Shown in pieces: positions 23,981 to 33,299 of a DNA stretch of 35,630 nt (the stretch's first letter is position 1; every line of letters begins with the position of its first letter). Source of the stretch: Leminorella grimontii ATCC 33999 = DSM 5078 (GTDB lineage: Bacteria; Pseudomonadota; Gammaproteobacteria; Enterobacterales; Enterobacteriaceae); assembly GCF_000439085.1 (NCBI RefSeq), contig NZ_AUUA01000022.1, positions 1 to 35,630 on the forward strand, in the 5' to 3' direction. Below the pieces are notes generated by a model. That model did not search any database and was not told the DNA's origin. It was given only the letters and a program-made list of their open reading frames with translations. Made by a program: the position numbers and the translations under genes.

Positions 23981-25528
23981 TTAACTACAGTTGGCTCTCT
24001 GTCGCAGCGCGACCTTATCCGTTTTCCCATTGGCATTCTTGGGTAGTTCAGACACAAATATAATTTTTGAAGGTATTTTAAATTTGGCGATCCTCTCGGA
24101 GAGCCATTGCGTTATGTTATCACTGACTAGCGGCCGCATTCTGTCTGCAATAATAAAGGCGACGGCCTCTTCCCCGTAAATATCGCTGTGCTTTGGAACA
24201 ATGGCAATATCCTTAACGCCAGGATAATTAGATATAAGGTTTTCTATTTCGATACAGTAAATTTTCTCACCGCCGCGATTTATCATGTCCTTGCTGCGGT
24301 CTTTAATAAAGAGATAATTATCTTTATCGATAGAGGCAATATCTCCGGTATAAAACCAGCCGTTGTTAAAATATTGCCGATTAACTTTTTCATTATTCCA
24401 ATATCGCTTTATTACTACAGGACCTTTTAACCATAGGTGCCCCGTTTCTCCGGCAGAAAGCGGCCTGCCGCCGTCGTCTCTTATCTGGCACTCCAGGCCA
24501 GGGATAGGGAGTCCGGAGCTTCCTATTTTATCGCTTCGACGAACGTCCATTGGAAATATGCTGGCCGGCGACGTGGTTTCCGTCAGCCCATAAATAGGGC
24601 GTATTTCGGTATGAGGGAAAAGCGCGGACAGCCTTCCGATAATTCCGGTATTTAAGTGGCCGGCCCCGCAGGCAATCATTCTTAAACTGGCGTAGTCGTA
24701 GCTTTTCTCATGCTTTTCGGCCTCCTGAGTCAGGAGGATAAAGACAGTGGGAGAGCCGTGTAAAAAGGTGATGCCGTGTTGTTCAATAGCCCGCAAGATC
24801 TCATCGGCACTAAAGCGTTGGTGCAAATGAATAGTACCGCCAATGTGAACAAAGAGGCATAGCAGAGCGGACAGGCCGGTAATATGACAAATGGGGATCG
24901 GCAGCACGGTACTGTCATTTTCGTTAAGCCCAAGCGCAAGGCGATAAGCATTGATAGCGTGCAGAAAGTTACTGTGAGTAATTGCCGCACCCTTAGGAGA
25001 GCCCGTGGTGCCGGAAGTGTAAATAATCGCCGCAACGTCGTCGGCATTCACCGCCGTCTGGGGCCGTGAGCGCTCAACGGCCTGATTGTCTACGTTACGC
25101 ACCATAAACTGCCAATTGGACAATGAGACGCGCAGAGATTTCTGAGTTTCGCTGGCAATAGTACTAAGCCAGGGCTGGCTGTCCGGGTCGTAGAATACGA
25201 CTTTAGCATCTACGCTTTCCAAAACCGTCATGCTGTCGTCCGACTTTAGCTTGGTGCTTAGCGGAACGACGACGACGCCCAGCGCCATTGCGGCATAGAA
25301 CAGAAAGCAGAACTCAGGGCGGTTACCCAGCGCGAGTACGATAGCGTCGCCTTTTTGTAGTTTAAAGCGTTCGGTAAGGCAAAACAGGCTCGCCTGCACG
25401 CTGTGCTGGAACTGTCGATAGCTATACTTATGGCCTTCAAAAAACAGTGCGGTGCCGTCAGGCCTGCTTTCTACGCTATGCTCCAAGCTTTGATACAAGT
25501 TTTGAACGACCAACGATGACGTGCCCAT
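23981..25528 (-). CDS. Acyl-CoA synthetase (AMP-forming, class I adenylate-forming)
   Basis: 515 aa from the ATG at 25528, preferred over the ATG at 25663 because AGGGG sits 9 bases upstream and the family N-terminus begins here (MGTSSLVVQNLYQSLEHSV). Core motifs in order: YTSGTTGSPKG (about 170-180), GLTETTS (314-320), FYTGD (392-396), KDRSKDMINRGGEKIY, and PKNANGKTDK with the catalytic lysine at about 502. It joins a carboxylic acid to CoA via an acyl-adenylate; the closest overall look is CaiC/medium-chain ligases, so the acid is uncertain. It lies upstream of the transporter, same strand, after 177 bases, and may prime the CoA-transferase cycle. Its 3' half seems more AT-rich than the neighbours. 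Confidence 0.9.
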   Translation of the reverse strand: MGTSSLVVQNLYQSLEHSVESRPDGTALFFEGHKYSYRQFQHSVQASLFCLTERFKLQKGDAIVLALGNRPEFCFLFYAAMALGVVVVPLSTKLKSDDSMTVLESVDAKVVFYDPDSQPWLSTIASETQKSLRVSLSNWQFMVRNVDNQAVERSRPQTAVNADDVAAIIYTSGTTGSPKGAAITHSNFLHAINAYRLALGLNENDSTVLPIPICHITGLSALLCLFVHIGGTIHLHQRFSADEILRAIEQHGITFLHGSPTVFILLTQEAEKHEKSYDYASLRMIACGAGHLNTGIIGRLSALFPHTEIRPIYGLTETTSPASIFPMDVRRSDKIGSSGLPIPGLECQIRDDGGRPLSAGETGHLWLKGPVVIKRYWNNEKVNRQYFNNGWFYTGDIASIDKDNYLFIKDRSKDMINRGGEKIYCIEIENLISNYPGVKDIAIVPKHSDIYGEEAVAFIIADRMRPLVSDNITQWLSERIAKFKIPSKIIFVSELPKNANGKTDKVALRQRANCS

Positions 25529-25832
25529 GACCGATACCCCTACTGTTCGACTTCTGACCGGGGAAAGTATAGAAAATCGGACCGTAGGAAAAACGAGGAA
25601 GGTTTCACATCCTGTTCTGCTCTCTGTTGGGGGCGCGTTGTGAAAAATGCCAACGGTAAGCAATGGTTTTTACGTCAGGTGTTGCGTGTCAGCTGTCATA
25701 TTTTGTTAAAAATAATTTAATGTGTGGTTAATCTATTCTGTAGGCCGTTTTTTGAGCATTTATTTTTGTGCAAATGAATAAATGTGTGAAAAGGCAGGAG
25801 GCTCAAGAAGAATGCGTTGGATGTAAAAGAGA
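25529..25832. other. Intergenic region between the CoA ligase gene and the mscL terminator
   Basis: About 300 bases with no gene that I can support. On the minus strand a -10-like TATACT (plus-strand AGTATA, 25566-25571) lies about 38 bases before the CoA ligase ATG, with only a poor -35. A TTTCACA half-site (25603-25609) about 42 bases before the predicted start would suit CRP, but its partner half is poor. The right part (25690-25790) is AT-rich without recognisable signals. Confidence 0.4.
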
Positions 25833-25864
25833 AAGCCCCTCTCACTGTTGAGTGAACGGGGCTT
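25823..25864 (-). terminator. Terminator of mscL
   Basis: In the leftward transcript AAGCCCC (plus-strand 25858-25864) pairs with GGGGCTT (25833-25839), and the stem is extended inside by TTCACT/AGTGAG; TTCTCTTTTA follows. It is 22 bases after the mscL stop and isolates mscL from the catabolic cluster. Confidence 0.88.
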
Positions 25865-25885
25865 CAGATATGGTGAGGTTATTTA

Positions 25886-26296
25886 TTATTTGCTTTTCTG
25901 CTCTTTTAAAATGTCACGAATGTCAGTCAGCAGCTTTTCTTCTGCACTCGGCGCCGGCGGTGCGGCTTCTTCTTTAGGCTGTTCGCGACGCAGCTTATTA
26001 ATAAGCTTGATAGCCATGAAAATGGCGAACGCAACGATGATAAAATCAAAAATATTCTGGATGAATACGCCGTAGTTCATGACGACGGCGGGAACGTCCC
26101 CGCTGGCTTCCCGTAGCACCAGCGAAAACTGTTTAAAGTCAATTCCGCCAATCAGAAGGCCCAGCGGCGGCATGATAATGTCAGAAACCAGAGAAGAGAC
26201 GATTTTGCCAAAAGCGGCGCCGATGATAACACCGACGGCAAGATCGACAACGTTGCCCCGCATAGCGAATTCGCGAAACTCTTTAAGTAAGCTCAT
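25886..26296 (-). CDS. mscL: Large-conductance mechanosensitive channel
   Basis: 136 aa as in E. coli, begins [20 protein letters not shown]; helix 1 holds [20 protein letters not shown] with the pore-lining glycines, helix 2 [18 protein letters not shown], and a charged C-terminal helix ([18 protein letters not shown]) forms the pentameric bundle. It opens at high membrane tension to release solutes during hypo-osmotic shock. It follows trkA, as in E. coli, but after a 119-base gap with its own hairpin, and is normally separately expressed. Confidence 0.97.
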   Translation of the reverse strand: MSLLKEFREFAMRGNVVDLAVGVIIGAAFGKIVSSLVSDIIMPPLGLLIGGIDFKQFSLVLREASGDVPAVVMNYGVFIQNIFDFIIVAFAIFMAIKLINKLRREQPKEEAAPPAPSAEEKLLTDIRDILKEQKSK

Positions 26297-26385
26297 AAAT
26301 AAGTACCTTTATTAAAACCAATGCTCTAAGCATAACAAGGCATGCATATTTTGCCATCATGTTAATGATAAATAGAGCGAAGAAC

Positions 26386-26407
26386 GCGCCGCCGTAAAAG
26401 GCGGCGC
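26386..26407 (-). terminator. Hairpin after trkA
   Basis: GCGCCGCC (26386-26393) with GGCGGCGC (26400-26407), an 8-bp GC stem 9 bases after the trkA stop. In the leftward transcript GTTCTTCGCTC follows, a weak U tract, so termination may be partial. Confidence 0.6.
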
Positions 26408-26415
26408 CGTACGTT

Positions 26416-27792
26416 TTATAGGAAGAACGGGCTGGGCTGGAACAAACGCTCTACGTCGGAAATGTATTTCTTATCGGCCAAGAACATCACAACGTGATCG
26501 CCTTGTTCAATAACGGTAGTTCTGTCGGCAATAATAACGTCATCCCCTCTGACCAACGCGCCAATGGTTGTTCCCGGCGGAAGCTTGATGTTTTCGACCT
26601 GCCTTCCCACCACCTTGGAGGTTGTCTCATCGCCGTGAGCAACGGCCTCGATAGCTTCAGCTACGCCGCGGCGCAGCGTCGACACTCTGACGATGTCGGC
26701 CTTACGTACGTGTCCTAGCAGTGCGGATATCGTGGCCTGCTGAGGAGAAACCGCGATGTCGATGACGCTGCCTTGAACCAGATCGATGTAGGCATGGCGC
26801 TGGATAAGAACAATAACCTTTTTAGCGCCCAGCCGTTTGGCCAACATCGCGGACATAATGTTGGCTTCGTCATCGTTAGTGAGCGCGATAAACAGATCGA
26901 TTTGCTCAATGTGCTCTTCGGACAGCAGCTCTTGATCGGACGCATCGCCGCAGAAAACGACGGTATCCTGTAGAATTTGGGCAAGTTCTGCCGCGCGTTC
27001 CGGATTTCGTTCTATCAGCTTGACGCTATAGTCTTTTTCCAGCCGCCTGGCCAGCCCCGCGCCGACGTTGCCACCGCCGACGATCATCAGGCGCTTGTAG
27101 GGTTTCTCCAGCCGCTGCAGTTCACTCATGACGGCGCGAATGTTTTCGGTTGCGGCGACAAAGAAGACCTCGTCTCCTGCCTCGATAATGGTCGACGCCT
27201 GCGGACGAATAGGACGATCCTGCCTGAAGATGGCGGCGACCCGGGTTTCAATGTGGGGCATGTGTTCACGCAGCGACGAAAGCGCGTTACCGACCAGAGG
27301 GCCGCCATAGTAAGCGTTTACTCCTGCGATGCTGACCTTGTCCTCGGCAAAGTTAACCACCTGCAGCGCGCCGGGATATTCAATCAGCTTATAAACGTAG
27401 TCCGTCACCAGCTTTTCCGGCGAGATAATGTGATCGACCGGGATAATCTCAGGCTCAAACAGCTTTTCTTCTTCACGCAGATACTCTGGAGAGCGAATGC
27501 GGGCTATGCGGTTAGGCGTATTAAACAGGGAATAGGCAATCTGGCAGGCGACCATGTTGATTTCATCGGAGTTAGTCACCGCAACCAGCATGTCGGCATC
27601 GTCAGCGCCCGCTTCCCGCAGTACGCGAGGATGGCAGGCGTGTCCCTGAACGACCCTGAGATCGAACTTATCCTGCAGCTGACGCAGACGAACGATATTA
27701 CTGTCTACCAGCGTAATGTCGTTGTTTTCTCCCACCAGGTTTTCAGCCAGCGTTCCGCCGACCTGGCCTGCGCCGAGAATGATAATTTTCAT
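26416..27792 (-). CDS. trkA: Trk potassium uptake regulatory protein TrkA
   Basis: 458 aa as in E. coli. Two RCK halves, each with an NAD-binding Rossmann fold: [19 protein letters not shown] at residues 3-20 and [18 protein letters not shown] near 234-251, each followed by a TrkA-C domain. A peripheral membrane protein that binds NAD(H) and gates TrkH/TrkG, whose genes are elsewhere. It is 40 bases downstream of rsmB in the def-fmt-rsmB-trkA order of E. coli. Confidence 0.97.
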   Translation of the reverse strand: MKIIILGAGQVGGTLAENLVGENNDITLVDSNIVRLRQLQDKFDLRVVQGHACHPRVLREAGADDADMLVAVTNSDEINMVACQIAYSLFNTPNRIARIRSPEYLREEEKLFEPEIIPVDHIISPEKLVTDYVYKLIEYPGALQVVNFAEDKVSIAGVNAYYGGPLVGNALSSLREHMPHIETRVAAIFRQDRPIRPQASTIIEAGDEVFFVAATENIRAVMSELQRLEKPYKRLMIVGGGNVGAGLARRLEKDYSVKLIERNPERAAELAQILQDTVVFCGDASDQELLSEEHIEQIDLFIALTNDDEANIMSAMLAKRLGAKKVIVLIQRHAYIDLVQGSVIDIAVSPQQATISALLGHVRKADIVRVSTLRRGVAEAIEAVAHGDETTSKVVGRQVENIKLPPGTTIGALVRGDDVIIADRTTVIEQGDHVVMFLADKKYISDVERLFQPSPFFL

Positions 27793-27832
27793 GATGCTCT
27801 CTTTCGGGCTTTATAGCCCCTCACCGCGATCG

Positions 27833-29131
27833 TTACGTTAATGCTTTTGTCAGCTTGGCATAGAAAAAGCCGTCTCCGCCTTCCGGCTCGGGCAAATTCT
27901 GGCGATATGTCGCCCCAGAGGCGTCGATCGCCGTTGGCCTTGCGTCGGGATGGAGCTTGATGAACTCTTCTATTTGTAGCCTGTTTTCTTCAGGAAGAAT
28001 AGAGCAGGTTGCATAAATCAGCGTGCCGCCGGGTTTCAGTATCGGCCAAACGGCATCGAGGATCTCTTTTTGCAGCGAGGCCAGCTCGTCAATATCGCTA
28101 CTGCGCCGGAGCCACTTGATATCGGGATGGCGGCGGATAACGCCGGTCGCAGAACAGGGGGCATCCAAGAGTATGCGATCGTAAGTCTGCCCTTCGTACC
28201 AGGACTGCGGGTCCCTTCCGTCGCCGACGCATACCTTCGCGCGTTGCCCCAGCCGAGCCAGATTCTCATGGACGCGCTTAAGGCGCGTTTCATCAACGTC
28301 AACTGCGGTAACGTTAGCCTGTGGAGCTGCCTCCAGGATGTGCGTTGTTTTCCCGCCGGGGGCAGCGCACAGATCCAGAATGTTTTCGCCGTCTTGAGGA
28401 GCAAGAAAAGGAATACAGCCCTGCGCCGAGGCATCCTGAACGGTAACCCAGCCTTCGCTAAAGCCGGGAAGCTGATTGACCGAATTCGGCGTAGCCAGAC
28501 GCAGGGCGTCAGGATAGTCGACGTGTGTAAAGGCTTCTATGCCCGCCTGTTGAAGTAACGACAGATAGTCGTCACGGCTGTGATGTTGGCGATTAACCCT
28601 TAGCCACATAGGCGGCTTTTGGTTATTGGCTTCGACAATCGGCTGCCACTTATCGGGATACGCTTCTTGAATGCGCTGCAATAGCCATGACGGATGCTGA
28701 AAGCGACTTTTTTGCTGCTGCTGTCGTTCGGTTAACGCCTGCTGCTGGCGTTGGAATTCGCGCATGACGCCGTTAATCAATCCCTTCATTTGCGGGCGCT
28801 TTAGGGCGATCGCTCCGTTTACCGTCTCAGCAACGGCAGCGTGAGGGGGGATCCGGGTGTAGAGCAGTTGGTAAAGGCCGACCAGCAGCAGATAGTGCAA
28901 CGGCCTCTGCTTTCCGGTCAGCGTCTTATCCATTAGCCGGTGAATGTACCACTCAAGCTCGGGCAGCGTACGAAGGGTGCCAAAGCAGAGTTCCTGTAGC
29001 AGAGAGCGGTCTTTATCCGATAGCGGTTTTTGTAGTTCAGGCAAAGCGTTGCTAAGGGACTGGCCCTTGTCCAGAACTTGCGCTATGGCGTTTGCCGCGA
29101 TCGCGCGAAGGTTGTATTTATTATTCTTCAT
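27833..29131 (-). CDS. rsmB: 16S rRNA m5C967 methyltransferase
   Basis: 432 aa from the ATG at 29131, which aligns [20 protein letters not shown] with the E. coli start; an upstream ATG at 29245 would overlap fmt and add 38 unrelated residues. No good Shine-Dalgarno precedes it, so translation may depend on fmt. An N-terminal NusB-like domain (to about residue 145) is followed by the methyltransferase domain: SAM motif [17 protein letters not shown], then the two cysteines in DAPCSATG and [10 protein letters not shown] that act in catalysis and release. It methylates C967 of 16S rRNA. Confidence 0.96.
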   Translation of the reverse strand: MKNNKYNLRAIAANAIAQVLDKGQSLSNALPELQKPLSDKDRSLLQELCFGTLRTLPELEWYIHRLMDKTLTGKQRPLHYLLLVGLYQLLYTRIPPHAAVAETVNGAIALKRPQMKGLINGVMREFQRQQQALTERQQQQKSRFQHPSWLLQRIQEAYPDKWQPIVEANNQKPPMWLRVNRQHHSRDDYLSLLQQAGIEAFTHVDYPDALRLATPNSVNQLPGFSEGWVTVQDASAQGCIPFLAPQDGENILDLCAAPGGKTTHILEAAPQANVTAVDVDETRLKRVHENLARLGQRAKVCVGDGRDPQSWYEGQTYDRILLDAPCSATGVIRRHPDIKWLRRSSDIDELASLQKEILDAVWPILKPGGTLIYATCSILPEENRLQIEEFIKLHPDARPTAIDASGATYRQNLPEPEGGDGFFYAKLTKALT

Positions 29132-29214
29132 AGATAGAAGGTTGTCCGGTTGCGGCAGTTGGCCTGCGAAACGGGAAAGCGTAACCGCGCCAGCTGTGAT
29201 GACCGGCGCGCGCG

Positions 29215-30162
29215 TCAGGATATACGGTTGCCCGGGATAAACCACTCCCGGCGAGAGTTCAGGATGTCCTGTGCGGACATCGCCTTTTTACCCGCCGGCT
29301 GCAGCTGGGTCATGTTAAGTACGCCTTCGGCTGTCGCAATTTGAATGCCCGACTTATCGGCCGCAATAATCGTTCCCGGCGCTTCGGTAATCTTTTTGTC
29401 GATGACCGTAGCGGCCCAGACTTTGACCGGCTGTTCGTCAATAGTGAAATAGCTTACCGGCCATGGGTTAAAGGCGCGAATACAGCGTTCCAACTGGGCG
29501 GCGCTGAGCGTCCAATCCAATCGAGCTTCTTCTTTGCTCAACTTTTGCGCATAGTTTGCCTGAGAATCGTCCTGCTTTTGCGCAACGGCGGTTCCGCTGG
29601 CTAACTGTTCAAGCGTTTCCAGAAGCCCATGTGGCCCAAGCTCCGCCAGTTTGTCATACAGCGTGGCGCTGGTGTCTTCCGCTAAAATTGGGCAGGAAAG
29701 CTTATACAGCATATCGCCGGTGTCCAGACCCGCGTCCATTTGCATGATGGTCACGCCCGTTTCGGCGTCGCCAGCCCACAGTGAACGCTGAATCGGCGCC
29801 GCACCGCGCCAGCGCGGCAGCAGGGACCCATGAACGTTAATGCATCCCAGAGGCGGCATGTCGAGCACGGCCTGAGGAAGAATCAAACCATAGGCTACGA
29901 CGACCATGACGTCCGCGTTAAGCTCAGCGACCAAACGCTGGTTTTCTTCCGGGCGCAATGAGGCGGGCTGGAATACGGGCACCTGATGTCGCAGCGCCAA
30001 CTCTTTAACCGGGCTTGGCGTAAGCCGGTTACCACGTCCTGCCGGGCGGTCTGGTTGAGTAAACGCAGCGACAACCGTGTGGCGAGACGAAAGCAGCGCA
30101 TCAAGATGACGCGCTGCAAAATCGGGAGTGCCGGCAAAAATGATTCGCAAAGGTTCAGACAC
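29215..30162 (-). CDS. fmt: Methionyl-tRNA formyltransferase
   Basis: 315 aa from a GTG at 30162 ([18 protein letters not shown]), which matches the E. coli start and has AGGA 7 bases upstream; a TTG two codons earlier sits only 1 base from that AGGA. It formylates the initiator Met-tRNA with 10-formyl-THF. The catalytic N, H and D are in [18 protein letters not shown] and [11 protein letters not shown]; the C-terminal tRNA-binding OB domain ends in [10 protein letters not shown]. It lies 38 bases after def, the enzyme that later removes the formyl group. Confidence 0.97.
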   Translation of the reverse strand: MSEPLRIIFAGTPDFAARHLDALLSSRHTVVAAFTQPDRPAGRGNRLTPSPVKELALRHQVPVFQPASLRPEENQRLVAELNADVMVVVAYGLILPQAVLDMPPLGCINVHGSLLPRWRGAAPIQRSLWAGDAETGVTIMQMDAGLDTGDMLYKLSCPILAEDTSATLYDKLAELGPHGLLETLEQLASGTAVAQKQDDSQANYAQKLSKEEARLDWTLSAAQLERCIRAFNPWPVSYFTIDEQPVKVWAATVIDKKITEAPGTIIAADKSGIQIATAEGVLNMTQLQPAGKKAMSAQDILNSRREWFIPGNRIS

Positions 30163-30200
30163 GGGCAATTCCTATAAAATCGAGATAAGCCTGACGTAGA

Positions 30201-30716
30201 TTAACGCGCTTCTCGCGCTTTTTGTCTGGCAATCTTTTCCAGCTTTTGCTGAATACGCTGGCGCTTGAGGGGTGACAGATAGTCAACGAACAGCTTTCCT
30301 TCCAGATGGTCCATCTCGTGTTGAATGCAGATAGCTAAAAGATCGTGCGCTTCCAGTTCAAACGGCTTGCCATCGCGGCCCAGCGCGCGGATTTTAATAG
30401 ACTCGGCGCGGGGAACAAAGCCTCGAGATTCCGGAACGGAAAGGCATCCTTCTTCGATACCGGTTTCGCCCGATTTTTCAATCACCTCAGGATTGATAAT
30501 CACATAGTGCCTGTCGCGATTTTCCGACACGTCGATGACGATAATGCGCTGATGAATATTGACCTGCGTTGCAGCGAGGCCAATACCCTCTTCGGCATAC
30601 ATTGTTTCCAACATGTCGTCAGTAATGCGTTGGATTTCTGGGGTCACTTCCTCAACGAGTTTTGCCTTAGTGCGTAACCGCTCATCGGGAAAATGTAATA
30701 CGGGTAATACTGCCAT
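30201..30716 (-). CDS. def: Peptide deformylase
   Basis: 171 aa, begins [19 protein letters not shown]. The three metal/catalytic motifs are intact: [18 protein letters not shown] with the metal cysteine, and [10 protein letters not shown] (HExxH-type, two histidines and the catalytic Glu). It removes N-formyl groups from nascent chains using Fe2+. First gene of the def-fmt-rsmB-trkA operon, divergent from dprA. No strong ribosome binding site precedes the ATG. Confidence 0.97.
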   Translation of the reverse strand: MAVLPVLHFPDERLRTKAKLVEEVTPEIQRITDDMLETMYAEEGIGLAATQVNIHQRIIVIDVSENRDRHYVIINPEVIEKSGETGIEEGCLSVPESRGFVPRAESIKIRALGRDGKPFELEAHDLLAICIQHEMDHLEGKLFVDYLSPLKRQRIQQKLEKIARQKAREAR

Positions 30717-30997
30717 ATATCGTTACGTCGCCGCTTAATAAATAGATTAATTCGCCTCTATTCTAGTCGTTTCTGCCGATGATTGACAGTATCAGTCAAC
30801 TATTGGAGCGATAGCCTCACGGTCGCCTGAGGTTACTTGAACGCTTATGCGCGATGCCTCGAGAAAAAAGAACACGTTTGTGCAAACAAAGAAAAAAATG
30901 GCGAAACGACGTCAGATTTACTGATTGCGAGTTGGCGTATAACAGTCGCCTTTTTTAACCTTCGCTTAAATGTGAGAAAGCGGTAACGGCGGACGTA
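30717..30997. other. Divergent promoter region between def and dprA
   Basis: 281 bases without a gene. On the minus strand TAGAAT (plus-strand ATTCTA, 30760-30765) is a plausible def -10. On the plus strand TATAAC (30938-30943) is a plausible dprA -10 with a poor -35. Two inverted repeats are present: TTGAC-7-GTCAA (30783-30799) and GTTTGTGCAAAC (30876-30887). I cannot assign a protein to either. Confidence 0.4.
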
Positions 30998-32083
30998 ATG
31001 ACGAAAGAAGAATGGTGGCTGCGCCTTTTAATGATCTCAGGGCATAAATGGCCCCACATTAAGCAACTAACGGCAACGGAAGGAATGATATTTGACGTAC
31101 GTACGCTGCAACATCTTGGTTTTAGCGCTGAACAGTGTGAACAATTTGGTCAAGTCGATAAATACGATTTAGCCAAGTCGCTTGACTGGCTGGAGGGTGA
31201 CGATCGTCAACTGATCGCGTTTTGCGATGAGGCCTATCCTCCATTGCTCCGGGCGATTTCCAGACCGCCAATCGCCCTGTTTGTCGAAGGCAATGCCAGC
31301 GTTTTGCATCAGGCGCAAATTGCCATGGTTGGCAGCCGGCGTTTTAGCCGCTATGGCGAACAGTGGGCCAACTATTTCGCCGGTGAGCTTGCCGGCTGTG
31401 GTTTTGTTATTACAAGCGGGCTGGCGTTGGGAATTGACGGCATTAGCCATCGTGGGGCATTGGCCGTTGGCGGCTCAACGGCGGCCATTTTGGGCAGCGG
31501 CCTTGACCAGTTGCATCCCAAAAGCCACCTTTCTTTAGCGAGACAGATCGTTGAGCGAGGAGGGGCGCTGGTATCGGAGTTTTTACCGTTTGAAGCCCCG
31601 AAAGCGGAAAATTTTCCCCGCAGAAATCGGATAGTGAGCGGCCTAAGTCTGGGAGTCTTGGTCGTTGAAGCCAAAGCACAGAGCGGTTCGTTGATTACGG
31701 CGAAATATGCTTTGGAACAGGGGCGAGAAGTTTTTGCGCTCCCAGGGCCTTTAGATAATGAAAACTGCAGTGGGACACATAGCCTGATTCAGCAGGGCGC
31801 GATGCTGGTGGCCAGCCCTGCCGATATTGTTGAAAACCTGAACGGTTCCTTACGTTGGTTAGCGCTGACTCCGCCTGAGCGGTCAATAACCGTCGGCGGT
31901 GCACCGGGACTAAATGAAGAGCGACCGCCGCTGTTGCAATATATAGGGAGTAGGCCCCTTCCCGTTGATCTCATTGCGCAAAGGGCCAATCTATCGATAG
32001 CTGAGGTTACGGTGCAGCTTGTTGATTTGGAATTGTCTGAATGGATAAAAAGCGTTTCCGGGGGGTATGTTATCAACCGATAA
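30998..32083 (+). CDS. dprA: DNA processing protein DprA (Smf)
   Basis: 361 aa. Rossmann-fold core with MVGSRRFSRYGEQW, ITSGLALGIDGISHRGAL, TAAILGSGLDQLHP, FPRRNRIVSGLS and VVEAKAQSGSLITAKYALEQGREV; C-terminal winged-helix domain (RANLSIAEVTVQLVDLELSEWI). DprA binds single-stranded DNA and loads RecA in naturally competent bacteria; in enterics the role is less clear. ATG preceded by GGCGGACG. In E. coli smg follows; here the next gene, after 103 bases, is yrdD. Confidence 0.96.
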   Translation: MTKEEWWLRLLMISGHKWPHIKQLTATEGMIFDVRTLQHLGFSAEQCEQFGQVDKYDLAKSLDWLEGDDRQLIAFCDEAYPPLLRAISRPPIALFVEGNASVLHQAQIAMVGSRRFSRYGEQWANYFAGELAGCGFVITSGLALGIDGISHRGALAVGGSTAAILGSGLDQLHPKSHLSLARQIVERGGALVSEFLPFEAPKAENFPRRNRIVSGLSLGVLVVEAKAQSGSLITAKYALEQGREVFALPGPLDNENCSGTHSLIQQGAMLVASPADIVENLNGSLRWLALTPPERSITVGGAPGLNEERPPLLQYIGSRPLPVDLIAQRANLSIAEVTVQLVDLELSEWIKSVSGGYVINR

Positions 32084-32186
32084 ATAAGCCGATGGGAAAA
32101 TGTCCCCGATCGGGTAGACTGTTGGCATCGTTATTCCGTAGCCGAAATGATATTAGGGCTAAGCACAGATAATGGGTGGTTGTGGG

Positions 32187-32738
32187 ATGAGCAAGACGAC
32201 ATTATTTACTGCCAAGAGTGAAGAGGCCTGCCCCGACTGCGGTGCGCCTTTAGTCATCCGCAGCGGAAAGCAGGGGCCTTTTCAAGGGTGTTCCCGCTAT
32301 CCAGAGTGTACGTATATTCACTCTCTTAAGCCTCAAAATGACGGTCATATCGTCAAAGTGCTGGATGGAGAATTTTGTCCGCAGTGCGGTGAGCTTTTGG
32401 TGCTGCGTCAGGGGCGCTACGGTATGTTTATAGGATGTAGCGCCTATCCCGGTTGCGAATATATTGCCTCTATTGATAAGCCTGATGAGACGCAGATAGC
32501 TTGCCCGCAGTGTAAAACGGGACGCTTGCTACAGCGTAAATCGCGATACGGTAAGGTTTTTCATGCTTGCGATAGGTATCCAGAATGCCAATTTACGCTT
32601 AATTATACGCCCATTGCGGCCACGTGCCCGGTTTGCGGCTATCCTTTACTTTTTGAGAAGCGAACGGCAAAGGGGCCTCGCCTGTTTTGCGCCAGCAAAC
32701 TATGCGGTAAAGAAGTTACGACAGAAAATGACAGATAA
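32187..32738 (+). CDS. yrdD: Topoisomerase-type zinc-finger DNA-binding protein YrdD
   Basis: 183 aa from the ATG at 32187 ([19 protein letters not shown]), aligned to the E. coli start; an ATG 15 bases upstream is possible. Four cysteine ribbons resemble the topoisomerase I C-terminal type: [39 protein letters not shown] and [13 protein letters not shown]. There is no topoisomerase catalytic part. Function unknown beyond presumed DNA binding. It overlaps tsaC by 11 bases. Confidence 0.94.
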   Translation: MSKTTLFTAKSEEACPDCGAPLVIRSGKQGPFQGCSRYPECTYIHSLKPQNDGHIVKVLDGEFCPQCGELLVLRQGRYGMFIGCSAYPGCEYIASIDKPDETQIACPQCKTGRLLQRKSRYGKVFHACDRYPECQFTLNYTPIAATCPVCGYPLLFEKRTAKGPRLFCASKLCGKEVTTENDR

Positions 32739-33285
32739 TTTAGACACGATAGTTGATCGACTGCGTCAGCAGCAGGTAGTGGCTTATCCAACTGAGGCGG
32801 TATTTGGGTTGGGATGCGATCCCGATTCTGAATCTGCGGTAATGGATTTGCTTAAAATAAAGCAGAGATCTTGGGAGAAAGGCCTGATACTTATCGCTGC
32901 CGATTATGAACAACTTCGGCCCTATGTCGACGATGAAAGGCTGACCCAAGAACAAAAAGATGAGATCTTCTCTTGCTGGCCGGGGCCAGTAACCTGGGTT
33001 ATGCCCGCTAAGGTGACGACGCCCAAGTGGTTAACGGGGCGTTTTGATACGTTAGCGGTAAGAGTGAGCGATCACTTACTCGTTTGTGAACTGTGCCGGG
33101 CCTTCGGCAAGCCTTTGGTCTCTACCAGCGCCAATCTAAGCGGCCTGGAACCTTGCCGAACGGTTCAGGGCGTGCGCGAGCAGTTTGGTGATGATTTCCC
33201 TGTACTGGTTGGGCAGGTCGGTGGGCGGCAGAACCCTTCAGAAATTCGGGATGCACTTACTGGAAAGCTGTTTCGTCAAGGATAA
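32728..33285 (+). CDS. tsaC: Threonylcarbamoyl-AMP synthase
   Basis: 185 aa from the ATG at 32728 ([20 protein letters not shown]). A longer frame begins upstream inside yrdD but only this start fits the family. YrdC/Sua5 fold with basic, nucleotide-binding motifs [44 protein letters not shown] and STSANLSG. It makes threonylcarbamoyl-adenylate from Thr, bicarbonate and ATP for the t6A37 modification of ANN-decoding tRNAs. Formerly yrdC or rimN. aroE follows after 14 bases. Confidence 0.96.
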   Translation: MTDNLDTIVDRLRQQQVVAYPTEAVFGLGCDPDSESAVMDLLKIKQRSWEKGLILIAADYEQLRPYVDDERLTQEQKDEIFSCWPGPVTWVMPAKVTTPKWLTGRFDTLAVRVSDHLLVCELCRAFGKPLVSTSANLSGLEPCRTVQGVREQFGDDFPVLVGQVGGRQNPSEIRDALTGKLFRQG

Positions 33286-33299
33286 ATAACAGGAGACGT

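Noticed and set aside
25529-25663. Longer N-terminus of the CoA ligase from the ATG at 25663
   Set aside because: The extra 45 residues do not resemble the family, there is no ribosome binding site, and the ATG at 25528 has a good one.
16140-25890. Mobile-element origin of the catabolic cluster
   Set aside because: No integrase, transposase, tRNA, or flanking direct repeat was found at either border; acquisition by homologous exchange or loss in E. coli are both possible.
26977-27816. 279-codon open frame on the plus strand
   Set aside because: Antisense to trkA, without recognisable motifs; a shadow of the true gene.
29132-29245. Longer RsmB starting inside fmt
   Set aside because: The added 38 residues are unlike RsmB; alignment to E. 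coli begins at 29131.
30876-30887. Palindrome GTTTGTGCAAAC as a LacI/PurR-type operator
   Set aside because: Too short and off-centre to match a known operator; the neighbouring genes are not purine genes.
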